From Desulfobacteraceae bacterium (lineage in GTDB: Bacteria > Desulfobacterota > Desulfobacteria > Desulfobacterales > Desulfosalsimonadaceae), in the NCBI GenBank assembly GCA_024636355.1, contig JAGXHH010000118.1, positions 1-6,172 of the forward strand: 6,172 bases of DNA, read 5' to 3'. A program made the translations under genes and the position numbers. Within the stretch, counting starts at the first letter, position 1. Each line of letters opens with the position of its first letter. Shown here in pieces: positions 6,140 through 6,172 of this stretch. The notes under the pieces are model-generated. The model saw only the letters and a list, made by a program, of their open reading frames with translations, ran no database searches and was not told the origin of the DNA.

Positions 6140-6172
6140 CTGTCTCTTATACACATCTGACGCTGCCGACGA
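6140..6172. other. Nextera (Tn5) transposase adapter left on the contig end
   Basis: Bases 6140-6158 are the 19-base Tn5 mosaic end CTGTCTCTTATACACATCT, and 6159-6172 (GACGCTGCCGACGA) complete the reverse complement of the Nextera read-1 adapter. All 33 bases match and the window ends at the adapter's last base. It is library sequence, not genome. It translates to LSLIHI in the serA frame and yields MCIRDS on the opposite strand, both familiar as adapter-derived peptides in predicted proteins. Confidence 0.98.

Noticed and set aside
5908..6156. Minus-strand frame starting MCIRDS
   Set aside because: Its start codon and first residues come from the sequencing adapter and the rest is antisense to serA.
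4784..6160. A natural short SerA lacking the ACT domain
   Set aside because: The ASB domain marks the long type, and the stop codon lies in adapter sequence, so the missing domain is an assembly edge effect.

Overview
The window looks like the end of a contig from an anaerobic bacterium of the former Deltaproteobacteria, most likely a sulfate-reducer relative in Desulfobacterota. This is an inference. It rests on the tandem moeA pair whose second member carries a periplasmic-binding-like domain, on the moderately GC-rich coding sequence, and on spacers full of short tandem repeats and REP-like hairpins. No rRNA or other marker fixes the taxonomy. All four genes are on the + strand.

Layout. 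(1) Bases 1-437: the C-terminal third of a MoeA-type molybdopterin molybdotransferase, cut by the window start. (2) Bases 438-713: a spacer holding a 166-bp MITE-like element. Its near-perfect 23-bp terminal inverted repeats (430-452 and 573-595) enclose a REP-like palindrome pair, and the left terminal repeat supplies the stop codon of the first moeA. Hexamer repeats and a possible -10 box follow. (3) Bases 714-2690: a MoeA/PBP-like fusion protein. (4) Bases 2691-3051: no gene. This spacer holds a 12-unit heptamer array, a 6-unit CGTGCA array and a second REP-like pair with exactly the same 23-bp arms as the first. (5) Bases 3052-4410: a phosphomannomutase/phosphoglucomutase of the AlgC/ManB type. 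(6) Bases 4411-4783: a spacer with weak dyads only. (7) Bases 4784-6139: serA, phosphoglycerate dehydrogenase, lacking its C-terminal ACT domain because the sequence runs out. (8) Bases 6140-6172: not genomic. This is the complete 33-base Nextera (Tn5) read-1 transposase adapter in reverse complement, left on the contig end.

The two moeA genes act in the last step of molybdenum (or tungsten) cofactor synthesis, metal insertion into molybdopterin. The mutase supplies hexose-1-phosphates for surface polysaccharides, and SerA starts serine synthesis. The last two are ordinary housekeeping genes with their own ribosome binding sites, and nothing ties them functionally to the moeA pair.

I found no undescribed defence, toxin or other multi-gene system. 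The most interesting biology is the dense repeat content of the two spacers flanking the MoeA-PBP gene, especially the nested REP/MITE element abutting the first moeA. The most important practical point is the adapter at the end, which gives a false serA stop codon and a false six-residue tail.
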